From Campylobacteraceae bacterium (lineage in GTDB: Bacteria; Campylobacterota; Campylobacteria; Campylobacterales; Sulfurospirillaceae): a DNA stretch of 64,000 nucleotides. The position numbers and the translations under genes are program-made. Where the stretch lies: the NCBI GenBank assembly GCA_027050775.1, contig JALUBH010000018.1, positions 45,156 through 109,155 on the forward strand, in the 5' to 3' direction. Below are positions 47,558 through 57,659 of the stretch, piece by piece (the stretch's first letter is position 1; every line of letters begins with the position of its first letter). Below the pieces are notes generated by a model. The model saw only the letters and a program-made list of their open reading frames with translations. It made no database searches and was not told where the DNA came from.

Positions 47558-47704
47558 AAAGGGAGATGTCATTTTAGCTAAAATAATGTAAAATATGGCT
47601 TACTGTTTATATAATAATTAATAGATATAATTAACATAAGTATAAAATATAATAGGTTAAAATTAATCAAGTTATATTTGAAAAATATAAAATTGGAGGT
47701 TCTT
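47558..47704. other. AT-rich intergenic region between tRNA-Sec and the OYE gene
   Basis: Very AT-rich (notably 47590-47690). It must hold divergent promoters for tRNA-Sec and for the reductase gene, but no single pair stands out. The GGAGG at 47696-47700 is the ribosome site of the reductase. Confidence 0.5.
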
Positions 47705-49597
47705 ATGAGATATAATCAACCTATAAAGCTTGGCAAAAGAGAGTTGAAAAATCGTTATATAATTGCGCCGGTAAAGACTGCTTATGCTTCTTTGGAGGGT
47801 GAAGTCAATGACAGACATTTGAGATACTATGAAAATATATCCAAAGATGGCGCGGCTATCATCATCGTTGAGCCTGTCTCTGTTTCGCAGAGTGGAAAAG
47901 AGCATCCAAAACAGTTAAATATAGACAGAGAAGATAGTGTACAAAACCTCAGTAAATTAGCAACTTTGATAAAAAATAATGGCTCCATCCCTGCAATTCA
48001 TCTAAATCATGCAGGTAGAGGTGCCAACAAAATGGCAACAAAGATAAATCCTTTGGCTCCAAGTAGTATCTTGTGCCCTATGAGTGGACTAACTCCTGAT
48101 GAATTGAGTTTAAAGCAGATTGATGAGATTTTGGAGGATTATCGAAAAGCCATAAAAAAAGCAAAAGAAGCGGACTTTGAAGCTATAGAGATTCAGTGTG
48201 GACATGGTGCTTTGGTACACCAGTTTTTATCCGAAAGATTAAATAAAAGAGGCGATATATATGGTCAAGATAGAACCCTGTTTTTGAAAAAAATACTCTG
48301 TATGTTTGAAGATAGTGATGATATCATCAAGATAATCCGCATAAGCGGAAGTGAATTTGTAGAGGGTGGTTGGGTACCAAAAGATAATGAAGTAGTGATG
48401 AATTTAGCCAAAGAGTATGGCTTTGATATGGTACATTGTGGCTTTGGAAATGCTTGTGATACTCCCCCTTGGTACTACTCTCACATGTCTCTACCTCAAA
48501 AGAAACAAAAAGAGGTCGTAAAAGCTATAAGAGAACTTTGCCCTTTGCCTTTGGCTGTTGTGGGAAGGATGGCTGAAGTTGAGAAACTAGAAGAGTATGA
48601 GAGAGAAGATTTGGCTGATTTTATAGCTTTTGGTCGTCCTGTTGTGGCTGATCATCAACTCGTAAATAAACTTATAAATGAAAAATTTGATGAGATAGAC
48701 TACTGTGGATACTGCTTGCAAGGGTGCCTTTACAATGTCAAAAAAGGCAAAGGTTTAGGATGTATCATAAATCCTCAAATAGACAAAAATCCTCTCAAGC
48801 CTGCTCAAAATAAAAAATATATAGCTGTCATAGGGGCTGGGCCTGCCGGCATGAGTGCAGCGATGACCTTGTCTAAAAGAGGCCATAAAGTGACACTATT
48901 TGAAAAAGAACAGAGACTTGGCGGTAACTTTATAACGGCCCCTAAAGCCATCGGGAAAAATAGTATGCAAAGGCCTCTTGAGAGTATGGTAGCAAAATGT
49001 AAAAGGGTTGTAAAAGACATAAGGCTTGATTGCGATATCAAAAATGAAGATTTAAGTGGATATGACTATTTTATAGTAGCAAGCGGATCACACCAAAACA
49101 CTTTGAAACTTGAGGGTATAGAAAATCAATATGTTGTGACAAGCTTAGAGTATTTTTATGATAAAAAAGAGATAAGAGGCAAGAGAGTTTTAATCTTAGG
49201 AGCCGGTATGATAGGGATGGAAGCAGCTGAAAACCTCATAAATAAAGGCTTTGAAGTCGTAATCGCAAAAAGAGGTGAAGAGGTGGGAAATGATATGGAG
49301 CCTATCACTAAAAAACTAATGATGATGAGATTGAAAAACACAAACTTAAAAATTATGACAAAGACGAAAGTCTTAAAGTTTGGCAGTAAAGGCGTAACAT
49401 ATAAACAAAATGGAAAAAGGGAAACTTTTTTACCGTTTGATACTATTTTGATAGCTACAGGACTCAAGAGTGATGAGAGTGTAGCAAGATTTTTGCAAAG
49501 TAAAGATAAAAAATTTAGTATCATAGGGGATGCCAAAGAGGTACAAAATATCTTTGAAGCCACAAAAGAAGGATACGAAATAGCTAAAAATATCTAA
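47705..49597 (+). CDS. Old-Yellow-Enzyme-type NADH:flavin oxidoreductase / 2,4-dienoyl-CoA reductase-like
   Basis: 630 residues from ATG 47705 (preceded by TTGGAGGTTCTT). N-terminal FMN TIM barrel (KNRYIIAPVKTAYA..., HLNHAGRGANKM, GFGNACDTPPWYYSH, GRPVVADHQLV); a [4Fe-4S]-type Cys cluster CGYCLQGCLY...GC; then an FAD/NAD(P) domain with VIGAGPAGMSAAMTL (about 380) and VLILGAGMIGMEAAENL. This order matches FadH-type and trimethylamine-dehydrogenase-type enzymes. Substrate is unknown; in these bacteria such enzymes may act on enoates or xenobiotic alkenes. Confidence 0.9.
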   Translation: MRYNQPIKLGKRELKNRYIIAPVKTAYASLEGEVNDRHLRYYENISKDGAAIIIVEPVSVSQSGKEHPKQLNIDREDSVQNLSKLATLIKNNGSIPAIHLNHAGRGANKMATKINPLAPSSILCPMSGLTPDELSLKQIDEILEDYRKAIKKAKEADFEAIEIQCGHGALVHQFLSERLNKRGDIYGQDRTLFLKKILCMFEDSDDIIKIIRISGSEFVEGGWVPKDNEVVMNLAKEYGFDMVHCGFGNACDTPPWYYSHMSLPQKKQKEVVKAIRELCPLPLAVVGRMAEVEKLEEYEREDLADFIAFGRPVVADHQLVNKLINEKFDEIDYCGYCLQGCLYNVKKGKGLGCIINPQIDKNPLKPAQNKKYIAVIGAGPAGMSAAMTLSKRGHKVTLFEKEQRLGGNFITAPKAIGKNSMQRPLESMVAKCKRVVKDIRLDCDIKNEDLSGYDYFIVASGSHQNTLKLEGIENQYVVTSLEYFYDKKEIRGKRVLILGAGMIGMEAAENLINKGFEVVIAKRGEEVGNDMEPITKKLMMMRLKNTNLKIMTKTKVLKFGSKGVTYKQNGKRETFLPFDTILIATGLKSDESVARFLQSKDKKFSIIGDAKEVQNIFEATKEGYEIAKNI

Positions 49598-49842
49598 TAA
49601 TACGCTACAGCTACTAAGGAAAGTACGAGAACTAACCACAATGTTGGTATAAGCCTATACTTATAACTGACATTTTTCAATCCCATAAAGTAGTCGATGA
49701 CAAGTTGACCTTTTATAAAAGTGGTAAACAATAAAACACCTACTAACAGCGTGTTTATAAGCTCCAACTTTCCAAGCAAATATGCAAATATCGTAAAAAA
49801 TATTAAAATTATCCAAACTATTTCAACTTTTTTGATTATCAT
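49594..49842 (-). CDS. Small membrane protein, prokaryotic cytochrome c oxidase subunit IV-like (NorF-like)
   Basis: 82 residues from ATG 49842 (MIIKKVEIVWIILIFFTIFAYLLG); a longer reading to 49911 is rejected because GAGG is well placed for this ATG. Three hydrophobic segments; KGQLVIDYFMGLKN is conserved in subunit IV-like partners of NorE. It is the last gene of the nor operon, and its stop overlaps the convergent stop of the OYE gene. Confidence 0.8.
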   Translation of the reverse strand: MIIKKVEIVWIILIFFTIFAYLLGKLELINTLLVGVLLFTTFIKGQLVIDYFMGLKNVSYKYRLIPTLWLVLVLSLVAVAYY

Positions 49843-49850
49843 TTTATACC

Positions 49851-50447
49851 TCATCTGATGATATAGACAAGTGGGAAAAGCACAATCCACAATAAATCTA
49901 CAAGATGCCAATACACCGCACCTGTTTCAAGACCTCTGTGATCCTCTTTACTATAACCGTCTTTTTTTGTTTTTTTAAATATGTTAAAGAGTATAACTGT
50001 CCCTAGTGTTACATGCATAAAGTGAAACATAGTAAGCAAAAGGTAAAACATAAAAAACTTGTTTGTGCTCAAAGTGATACCTTGCCCAAATATAGCTGAA
50101 AACTCTAAAAACTTGTTTACTAAAAACATACCACCAAAAGCTATAGCTGCTAGTAGCCATTTGGAAGCTATATGGTTTGCTTCTTGAAGGCTTAAATTTG
50201 AAGATTTTATAGCATGAACAGCTTTTACTATAAAGTAACTACTTGTTATGAGTATAAGCGTATCTATAAAACCTGAAGTTTTATTGAGTGCTAGCTGAGA
50301 GTTGTTAAATGTTAAGATATCGGCTTTTCTTGAGAAAGCATAACCCACAAAGAGTAGCCCAAAGGTCACTAACTCAACATATATAACGATCCAAATAGCA
50401 AAATCACCGGGAGGATATGGTTCTCTTGAGACTTGATTACTTTGCAA
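49851..50447 (-). CDS. norE: Cytochrome c oxidase subunit III-like protein (NorE)
   Basis: 198 residues from TTG 50447 (MQSNQVSREPYPPGDFAIW, Met for the TTG); GGAGGG lies at the right distance upstream. The alternative ATG at 50486 would lie inside norQ and lacks a ribosome site. Multi-pass membrane protein with the NorE/CoxC pattern FMFYLLLTMFHFMHVTLGTVIL and GLETGAVYWHLVDLLWIVLFPLVY. NorE assists nitric oxide reductase activity. Overlaps norQ by 11 bp. Confidence 0.88.
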   Translation of the reverse strand: MQSNQVSREPYPPGDFAIWIVIYVELVTFGLLFVGYAFSRKADILTFNNSQLALNKTSGFIDTLILITSSYFIVKAVHAIKSSNLSLQEANHIASKWLLAAIAFGGMFLVNKFLEFSAIFGQGITLSTNKFFMFYLLLTMFHFMHVTLGTVILFNIFKKTKKDGYSKEDHRGLETGAVYWHLVDLLWIVLFPLVYIIR

Positions 50448-51231
50448 GTTTACTCCCTCCAAAATGTAAAGACACAAGCTTTTCAAGTACTTCTAACACA
50501 TCTTGTTCGTCACTTAAGGATTCTACTATCGAGTGCATACAAGCTTGATAAGGATCAAAGCCTTTGACTATCAATTTTCCTGCATACACCAAAAGTCTAG
50601 TCGATACTGCTTCCTGGATTTCATTGTCATCGAGTCTGCGAATCTCTCCTGCTATACTCACCAATTTCTGAGCTACCTCTTCGTTTACTCCGCTCTCTTT
50701 TATGATGACCTTTTTTTCAATATCAGGCGCTGGATAGTTAAAGCTAAGAGATATAAACCTCTGTTTAGTGCTTGGTTTCATACCTTTGAGTACATTTTGA
50801 TAACCTGGATTATAAGAGACGACCAACATAAAATCAGGATGTGCTTCTATCATCTCGCCAGTTCTGTCTATCGGCAGGACTCTGCGATAATCAGCCAATG
50901 AGTGCAAGATAACAGTAGTATCTTTTCTAGCTTCAATAATCTCATCAAGATAGCAAATACCACCATTTCGCACAGCTTTTGTCAATGGACCATCTTGCCA
51001 ATATGTTCCATTTTCATCTATCAAGTGACGCCCAACCAAATCTGCCGCGCTCAAATCATCGTGACAAACTACTGTATAGACATCTCTTTTGAGCTCTTCG
51101 CCCATAGCTTCTATAAATCTAGTTTTGCCACATCCTGTAGGTCCTTTTATCAAGATAGGCAGGTTCATACTAGCTGCTGCCTTAAAAAGTTCAACCTCAT
51201 TTGATTGTGGCAAATAGTAAGTTTTTGACAT
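50437..51231 (-). CDS. norQ: AAA+ ATPase NorQ (CbbQ/NorQ family)
   Basis: 264 residues, MoxR-type AAA+ protein that with NorD matures the nitric oxide reductase. Walker A IKGPTGCGKTRFIEAMG (about 28-44), Walker B GGICYLDEIIEARKDT, and the conserved YNPGYQNVLKGMKPSTKQRF. Lies between norD (9 bp) and norE. Alternative CbbQ (Rubisco activase partner) is excluded by context. Confidence 0.94.
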   Translation of the reverse strand: MSKTYYLPQSNEVELFKAAASMNLPILIKGPTGCGKTRFIEAMGEELKRDVYTVVCHDDLSAADLVGRHLIDENGTYWQDGPLTKAVRNGGICYLDEIIEARKDTTVILHSLADYRRVLPIDRTGEMIEAHPDFMLVVSYNPGYQNVLKGMKPSTKQRFISLSFNYPAPDIEKKVIIKESGVNEEVAQKLVSIAGEIRRLDDNEIQEAVSTRLLVYAGKLIVKGFDPYQACMHSIVESLSDEQDVLEVLEKLVSLHFGGSKLAK

Positions 51232-51240
51232 ATTTTTTCC

Positions 51241-53013
51241 TTATTTCGTTAAATTCATATAGATTTGCGTTAAAACCTTTGGCAATCTCTTTGCATCACG
51301 GATAACAGCATAAGAGTTCCTTCCAAAAAGATACGGCAAATACTCTCTAGCCTCAACATCAATAGTTATACAGTACGGAACTATCCCCTTTTGCTTTACT
51401 TCTTCTATCGCCTTTTTAGTGTCTTCTATGCCGTATCTCCCGTCATATCTATCTGTGTCATTTGGTTTTCCATCACTCAGTATCAAAAGCAGTCTGTTTT
51501 GGCTATGTTGTTTTTGCAAAACCCTTGAACTCTCTCTTATAGCAGCGCCCAAACGAGTGTAATATCCCGGTTTCATCACATCGATTCGCCCACGAACCAA
51601 ATCACTATATCTCTCTTTGAAATTTTTGATGATGTGAAAGTTTACTTTTTTATTTTTTATAGATGAAAAAGCGTAAATACCAAATTTGTCTTCAAGTCTT
51701 TGGAGTGATTCGGAAAAAACCATAAGAGAATCTTTTATCATATCAATCACCCGTATATCTTGCGTTACTCCAGCTTCAGTCGAGAGTGAAATATCTGCTA
51801 AAAGAAACGTTGACATATCTCTTGTTTTTTTCTCAAAACTCTGAAAAAATCTTTGAGGATGATTTGACTTGTTTTTATGCCCTTTATACTCTATCCACGA
51901 GTCAAAATTGATCTCATCACCATAAGGCAGATTGTCTATCTTTACCCTGTCTAGCTCCATCAAATCTAGCTCAGTCTGAATCTTTTGCATCATTTTATTT
52001 AATCTTTTTGGCAAACGCATAGGCTCTACATGTATGGCCACCTGAGGAACTATACGGACATATTTTTTTAGATAATTCTCTTTTCTATAATCCCACTCAT
52101 CTCTGTAAAAACCTTTTCCAAGCGGATAATCTTCTACATCTTTAGCGGAAATATCCAAGTCCATCTTCACTCTTGATGAAAGATTTGCATCTTTTCTTCC
52201 AAGCGTTATCTCATCAAGTTCAGCTGCATTATATAGGGCATCTTCATCGAAACTGTCATTTTCTTGCCTATCAACATTGACTTGTTCCATAAAGCTCATC
52301 AAAGATTCTGGCAAAAATAACAACAAACCATCTGTCTCTTTTTCATCGTCAATCTGATTTGCCTTCTTCTTCATCTTTAGCTCTTCGGTCTTATCTTCCT
52401 TGCCGTCTTTTCTTCCCATCTCCTCTTCATCATTAAAATCAAAAAGTTTAGAATTACCCGACACACAAGGGTATATCCAAAGAGGATTTGGGTAGCTATT
52501 ATCATCTAGTAAATCTTCACTTATAGAGGAGTCAATATATGACAATTCAAGGTAGTGTTCAAGTAGGAATTTTTCAGCTTTTTCGTAAAACTCTCTAAAG
52601 CCCTCATACTTTTTTATTAAACCTTGTACTACTCTTTTGTTTTCTTGGATTATATTGTCTGTTTTGATATCAACTTCACAAAGCATGGCACACAGCCAAT
52701 AGTAGTGCATACTGTTTAGTTCTTTATCATCAAAATAGGACAAAGCTCCTGGAAAGTAGAGTGCTTTTTCATCTTGCCAAGCAAGAAAAAAGCTCCTCCC
52801 TTTTCCAGAAAACTTCTCCAAAATAGTTCTTGAAGTTTTGATAAATCTCTTGTCTGTTATATGCAATTCTTTTGCTTTATCACCCCCTAAGAGGTGATAA
52901 AATATCTTCAGAGATCTCTCTTTTTCTTCAAAAAAAACCTGTTTAGATTCAAAAAGTCGGGATGCTTTTTTGGTTAGATATCTGTCCCAAAACTTACCGA
53001 CTTTTTCATCCAT
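51241..53013 (-). CDS. norD: Nitric oxide reductase activation protein NorD (VWA domain)
   Basis: 590 residues, with a C-terminal von Willebrand A domain: MIDAS motif LLADISLSTEAG at about 400, and LLILSDGKPNDTDRYDGRYGIEDT. The acidic middle region (MGRKDGKEDKTEELKMKKK) is a flexible linker. NorD and NorQ work together in metal-centre insertion of NorCB. Starts 0 bp after norB. Confidence 0.93.
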   Translation of the reverse strand: MDEKVGKFWDRYLTKKASRLFESKQVFFEEKERSLKIFYHLLGGDKAKELHITDKRFIKTSRTILEKFSGKGRSFFLAWQDEKALYFPGALSYFDDKELNSMHYYWLCAMLCEVDIKTDNIIQENKRVVQGLIKKYEGFREFYEKAEKFLLEHYLELSYIDSSISEDLLDDNSYPNPLWIYPCVSGNSKLFDFNDEEEMGRKDGKEDKTEELKMKKKANQIDDEKETDGLLLFLPESLMSFMEQVNVDRQENDSFDEDALYNAAELDEITLGRKDANLSSRVKMDLDISAKDVEDYPLGKGFYRDEWDYRKENYLKKYVRIVPQVAIHVEPMRLPKRLNKMMQKIQTELDLMELDRVKIDNLPYGDEINFDSWIEYKGHKNKSNHPQRFFQSFEKKTRDMSTFLLADISLSTEAGVTQDIRVIDMIKDSLMVFSESLQRLEDKFGIYAFSSIKNKKVNFHIIKNFKERYSDLVRGRIDVMKPGYYTRLGAAIRESSRVLQKQHSQNRLLLILSDGKPNDTDRYDGRYGIEDTKKAIEEVKQKGIVPYCITIDVEAREYLPYLFGRNSYAVIRDAKRLPKVLTQIYMNLTK

Positions 53014-54405
<1,392 letters not shown>

Positions 54406-54852
54406 TTATCCTTGTATGTTTGGTGGCCAGTCTTGGTTATTAACCCTAGATGTCCAAATTAAAAAATCTGCGAGATTATTTACTTGTGTTGGTGTCAGAT
54501 GAAATTGTGGCATCTTTCTTCTGTTCTTTACATGTAGAGGCTGAGCCGCCATCCAACCTGCAAGATAAGCTTTAAAAGCCGCTTCGTCTCCACCGCCTAG
54601 TCGTTTAAAGGCATTTCCTAATTCAGGAGCATAATATGCACCCTCGCCCATAAGTGTATGACAACCTACACAATCATTGTTTTCCCATACTTTTTTTCCA
54701 AGAGCAACAGATTTTGTTATCTTGCTTGCGTGACTCAGTTTTGGAATCTGTTTTACAGTATCAAATGTTAATCCCACAAACACCAAGATTGCAAAAAGAC
54801 CACCGCCAAAATAGATATTTCTGGCCATATCTTTGGTAATACGCTCAGTCAT
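54406..54852 (-). CDS. norC: Nitric oxide reductase, cytochrome c subunit
   Basis: 148 residues from ATG 54852 (preceded by AAAAAAGGAGTGGAA; a GTG six bases upstream would overlap the ribosome site). One N-terminal membrane anchor (NIYFGGGLFAILVFVGLTF) and a single heme motif NDCVGCHTLMGEGAYYAPELGN; the Met ligand is likely in RRKMPQFHL. First gene of the nor operon, with palindromic operators directly upstream. Confidence 0.96.
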   Translation of the reverse strand: MTERITKDMARNIYFGGGLFAILVFVGLTFDTVKQIPKLSHASKITKSVALGKKVWENNDCVGCHTLMGEGAYYAPELGNAFKRLGGGDEAAFKAYLAGWMAAQPLHVKNRRKMPQFHLTPTQVNNLADFLIWTSRVNNQDWPPNIQG

Positions 54853-54868
54853 TTCCACTCCTTTTTTA

Positions 54869-54891
54869 AATTCTACCTAAAGGTAGTAATT
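54869..54891. promoter_or_regulatory. Operator-like palindrome 1 in front of norC
   Basis: 23-bp sequence whose core is CTACCT-AA-AGGTAG (54873-54886). It is only a few bases upstream of the norC ribosome-binding site, a position suited to repression. An identical 23-mer lies 45 bp away. Confidence 0.75.
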
Positions 54892-54913
54892 GATATCTTA
54901 TCTAAAAAATATT

Positions 54914-54936
54914 AATTCTACCTAAAGGTAGTAATT
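54914..54936. promoter_or_regulatory. Operator-like palindrome 2 in the norC-nsrR intergenic region
   Basis: Identical to the 54869 site; core CTACCT-AA-AGGTAG at 54918-54931. The centre-to-centre distance of 45 bp is about four helical turns. Two further bases down, AAGATGCTTTT (54938-54948) resembles the half-site I recall for enterobacterial NsrR; the -10-like TATAAT of the regulator is at 54962-54967. Confidence 0.75.
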
Positions 54937-54992
54937 TAAGATGCTTTTAACTTTTTTAAATTATAATGGGAATAAATACAGAAGGTATTCAC

Positions 54993-55406
54993 ATGCGATT
55001 AAACAGCACTTCTCAATATGCCATAAGAATTTTGAGCTATATAGCCCGAAAGCAAGATGAGCATATATTGAGTGCCCATGAGCTTTCAGAAGCACTCAAT
55101 ATTCCATATAAATTTCTAACCAAAATTATGACCAAACTAGTTAAGGCTGAGTTTGTGGAGTCCGTAAGAGGTAGAGACGGTGGTTTCAGATTGAAAGATG
55201 ACCCTGAAAAAATTAGTATTGATGATGTGCTTAACCTTTTTAATGATTCTATTAAAGAGGAACAGTGCCTCCTGGGCATAGGAGCCTGCGATACCCACTG
55301 CAAATGTGCTATGCACGATCAATGGATGAAACCAAAACTCTTGATACAAAAACTCTTCAGGGAATCAAGCATAAAAGATATATCTAAAAAAGGGTCTAAA
55401 ATCTAG
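54993..55406 (+). CDS. nsrR: Rrf2-family regulator, NsrR-like (NO-responsive)
   Basis: 137 residues from ATG 54993 (MRLNSTSQYAIRILSYIARKQ). An upstream ATG at 54966 overlaps the TATAAT and would extend the protein with no ribosome site, so it is not used. Winged-helix domain (SAHELSEALNIPYKFLTKIMTKL), then EEQCLLGIGACDTHCKCAMHDQW, with the Cys residues that bind an Fe-S cluster in NsrR/IscR-type regulators. Its divergence from norC and the twin operators make it the probable NO sensor of the nor operon. Confidence 0.88.
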   Translation: MRLNSTSQYAIRILSYIARKQDEHILSAHELSEALNIPYKFLTKIMTKLVKAEFVESVRGRDGGFRLKDDPEKISIDDVLNLFNDSIKEEQCLLGIGACDTHCKCAMHDQWMKPKLLIQKLFRESSIKDISKKGSKI

Positions 55407-55669
55407 TTTTTCCCTGATATAATCTTGCCTCTGTATCCTGCATCTTTTATAGCATTTAGTAACGCCTTCTTACCTACCTTTTTATCCGTAGTTATAGTGG
55501 CTTTTTTGGTGTTTAATCTCACCTTTACTTTTGTCACGCCATCTATCTTTTTTAGGCTCTTTTTTACAGCCATAGTGCAAAGCGGACAGGTCATACCCTC
55601 TACATGTATCACTACAACTTTGGCAAAAGAGAATGAAAACAGCACTAAAATTAGAAAAATATATCTCAT
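55403..55669 (-). CDS. MerP-like periplasmic heavy-metal-binding protein
   Basis: 88 residues with a signal peptide (MRYIFLILVLFSFSFA) and an HMA domain: GMTCPLC at residues 26-31 (C28, C31), then KVRLNTKKATITTDKKVGKKALLNAIKDAGY. Such proteins bind Hg(II) or Cu(I) in the periplasm. It follows the TusA-MerT fusion gene by 3 bp, so the pair are likely partners. Its stop and the convergent nsrR stop share one CTAG. Confidence 0.9.
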   Translation of the reverse strand: MRYIFLILVLFSFSFAKVVVIHVEGMTCPLCTMAVKKSLKKIDGVTKVKVRLNTKKATITTDKKVGKKALLNAIKDAGYRGKIISGKN

Positions 55670-55672
55670 AGT

Positions 55673-56248
55673 TTACTCCAACAGATAACCTACCCAATAC
55701 GGATAAGTGATAAAAATAATAACAAAAATCGTCCCAACAATCAAAAGAGACTTATAGTTTTTTGAAAGCCAAGTTTCGCATACAAGCTTATCTTTTCTAT
55801 GCTTTAAGAAATCATACCATAGATAAGCCATAAGTACGAGTGAAAAAAGCGCAAAATAAGCCGTATATGGCGCAAAAATTTGCAGAAATGAGAGTGAGCT
55901 CATACTCACCCCAAAAACCAAAAACAAAAATGGAGCCAAACAGCAGGTACTTGCAAGCAAAGCAGAAACAAGTGAGCCTGCGATGAGAGCGACAAACGAC
56001 TTGTCACTCTTTTTTTGCTCAAGCCCGCACTCATAACCCTTCATCAAAGTGATGGTCGTAATGCCATCAACTTTTGGCTTTACTTCAAAATAGATACCTT
56101 GTTTTTTGGCAAATCTCTTGACATTTTCTATAGATGAATAGGAGTTTAACTCCACATCCAAAAAATCATCATCCTCTAAAGCTTCAAATGCCTCTTTTGT
56201 CCTGATGACAGGCTTTGGGCAATCTAAATCTTTACAATCTAATTTCAT
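55673..56248 (-). CDS. TusA-MerT fusion protein
   Basis: 191 residues. The N-terminal part (1-75) is a TusA/SirA domain with DCKDLDCPKPVIRTKEAFE (catalytic Cys10). The C-terminal part (about 84-190) has three hydrophobic segments; the first contains the metal-binding Cys pair 102-103 in LLASTCCLAPFLFL, the hallmark of MerT, and a further Cys157 lies in the loop before the last segment. A sulfur-carrier domain fused to a mercuric/heavy-metal transporter is unusual. Metal specificity is not evident. Confidence 0.82.
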   Translation of the reverse strand: MKLDCKDLDCPKPVIRTKEAFEALEDDDFLDVELNSYSSIENVKRFAKKQGIYFEVKPKVDGITTITLMKGYECGLEQKKSDKSFVALIAGSLVSALLASTCCLAPFLFLVFGVSMSSLSFLQIFAPYTAYFALFSLVLMAYLWYDFLKHRKDKLVCETWLSKNYKSLLIVGTIFVIIFITYPYWVGYLLE

Positions 56249-57333
56249 TTAACTTCTTGCGAAGTGATTTTATACTCAAATGCTCTTGGAGAGTAGTAAT
56301 TTAGTACATCTCCATCTACTTCAGCATAAGGATAACCTAGCATATTTAGAGGAAATTGTTCTGGTTTTGGAGAGAGCACAAAATCTCTAGCGTGGTTAAA
56401 TCCTACCCAGTTCATCTCCCAAGAGTGTATGTATCTTGCTCTTAGTTCTTTGACTTTTTTGTCATCATATTTTAGTTTTTCTACCAATTCAAGTTTTGTG
56501 ATGTCAGCCGGATCACTTGGTATCCAACCGATTCCTGCGATGTAGTATTCGGCTCTGCAATGCTGCCAAGTTGAGATGTTTGCAAAGCCATTTTTATCCG
56601 CTTTTCCTAAAGCTTTTGAGAAGTGTGAGAGTCCTAGTCTTATACCAAATACTTCACGACTTGGTATCCTCGCTGCTCTTAGGAGTGCGACAAAAAGCGA
56701 GCTTATATCTGTACATTTTCCGCCAAAATATCCGCTCTCAACCATCTTTCCTGCATTTCCCACACCACATCCTATGACTTTAGGATCTCTAAAAGTAGTC
56801 TTTGTTACCCAATCATAAATAGCTTGTACCTTTTGGAATGTATCGTCTATGTTTTTTGTGAGTTTATCAGCTATCTCTTTTATCTTTCCATCTGTTGGGA
56901 TATGCTCTGTCGGCTTCAAATAAAACTCGACATCTTTTGGTAATGGAAGATTTTGTTTGCTAGCCTTTTTGATGAGTTTCAAGCTCACTTCTCTTGTCTT
57001 TGTCTCTATCTCCATCTCTACATGTAGAGTCTTTTTCTTATCGCTCTTCTTCCAACTAGCATACAAAACCCTTGCATCATAAGGGTTGTTTGAATTGATA
57101 TTGTAATCATCATAGTTTCCACTAAACTTTAAAAATCTTATCTTTTGGTAGTCGCTGTTAAACGGAAGCGGATTCCATAGTTTTGCCGGAAAACTCTTTG
57201 CATCATACTTTAAATCAAAGTCATATATCACCTTAAATTTTCTACTTTTTTCTCCTGCAAATAGCTCACTAGGTACTATAGTCATAGCCCCGATTGTCAA
57301 AGCAGAACCCACTAAAAATTCCCTTCTTTTCAT
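56245..57333 (-). CDS. Tat-exported transglutaminase-like (cysteine protease fold) protein
   Basis: 362 residues. The N-terminus MKRREFLVGSALTIGAMTIVPSELFA carries a twin-arginine signal. The transglutaminase-core triad is visible: Cys207 in YFGGKCTDISSLF, His258 in STWQHCRAEYY and Asp274 in WIPSDPADI. Function unknown; peptide hydrolysis or cross-linking is possible. Contains a CTACATGTAG palindrome coding Leu-His-Val. Overlaps the TusA-MerT gene by 4 bp. Confidence 0.85.
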   Translation of the reverse strand: MKRREFLVGSALTIGAMTIVPSELFAGEKSRKFKVIYDFDLKYDAKSFPAKLWNPLPFNSDYQKIRFLKFSGNYDDYNINSNNPYDARVLYASWKKSDKKKTLHVEMEIETKTREVSLKLIKKASKQNLPLPKDVEFYLKPTEHIPTDGKIKEIADKLTKNIDDTFQKVQAIYDWVTKTTFRDPKVIGCGVGNAGKMVESGYFGGKCTDISSLFVALLRAARIPSREVFGIRLGLSHFSKALGKADKNGFANISTWQHCRAEYYIAGIGWIPSDPADITKLELVEKLKYDDKKVKELRARYIHSWEMNWVGFNHARDFVLSPKPEQFPLNMLGYPYAEVDGDVLNYYSPRAFEYKITSQEVK

Positions 57334-57659
57334 AGCTGTATCCTTGTAAATGTTTTGATTTTAAGTACCTTGCCATAATAAATGACATATTTTAATGATA
57401 AGAAAAAGGCACATCTACGGCGTTAGATTTTCTTGAATTAGCTACGGCTAGTCCTGCAAAAATCTGCCTTGTATCTGCACCTTTTTCTTATCATTAAAAT
57501 ATGTCATTTATTATGGCAAGGTACTCATTGCAAAATATGACGAGAAGTAGTCCTACATGTAGAGGTCATGCAACATTATGTCAGCCCAAACCTTGGGCAA
57601 TATGCAATCTATTTTTGAAATGGTAGCGAAAATCTGTAGAGTTTTAGCTTAAATCACTC
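57334..57659. other. 326-bp gene-free region
   Basis: Holds the long inverted repeat (57364-57525), then 57526-57659 with one CTACATGTAG (57553-57562) and a small hairpin around GCCCAAACCTTGGGC. No reading frame with a ribosome site was found. Confidence 0.6.
57364..57525. repeat. 162-bp element with 46-bp perfect terminal inverted repeats (MITE-like)
   Basis: Arms 57364-57409 and 57480-57525 are perfect inverted copies, beginning AGTACCTTGCC and ending at GGCAAGGTACT. The 70-bp middle also shows partial self-complementarity near the arms. It could fold into a very long hairpin, or be a small transposon relic; no clear target-site duplication was found beside it. Confidence 0.8.

Noticed and set aside
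50437..51231. CbbQ (Rubisco activation) for the NorQ gene
   Set aside because: No Rubisco genes present; it is between norD and norE.
55403..55406. Overlap of nsrR and the MerP-like gene as an error
   Set aside because: Convergent genes share CTAG, which gives TAG stops on both strands; both frames are otherwise normal.
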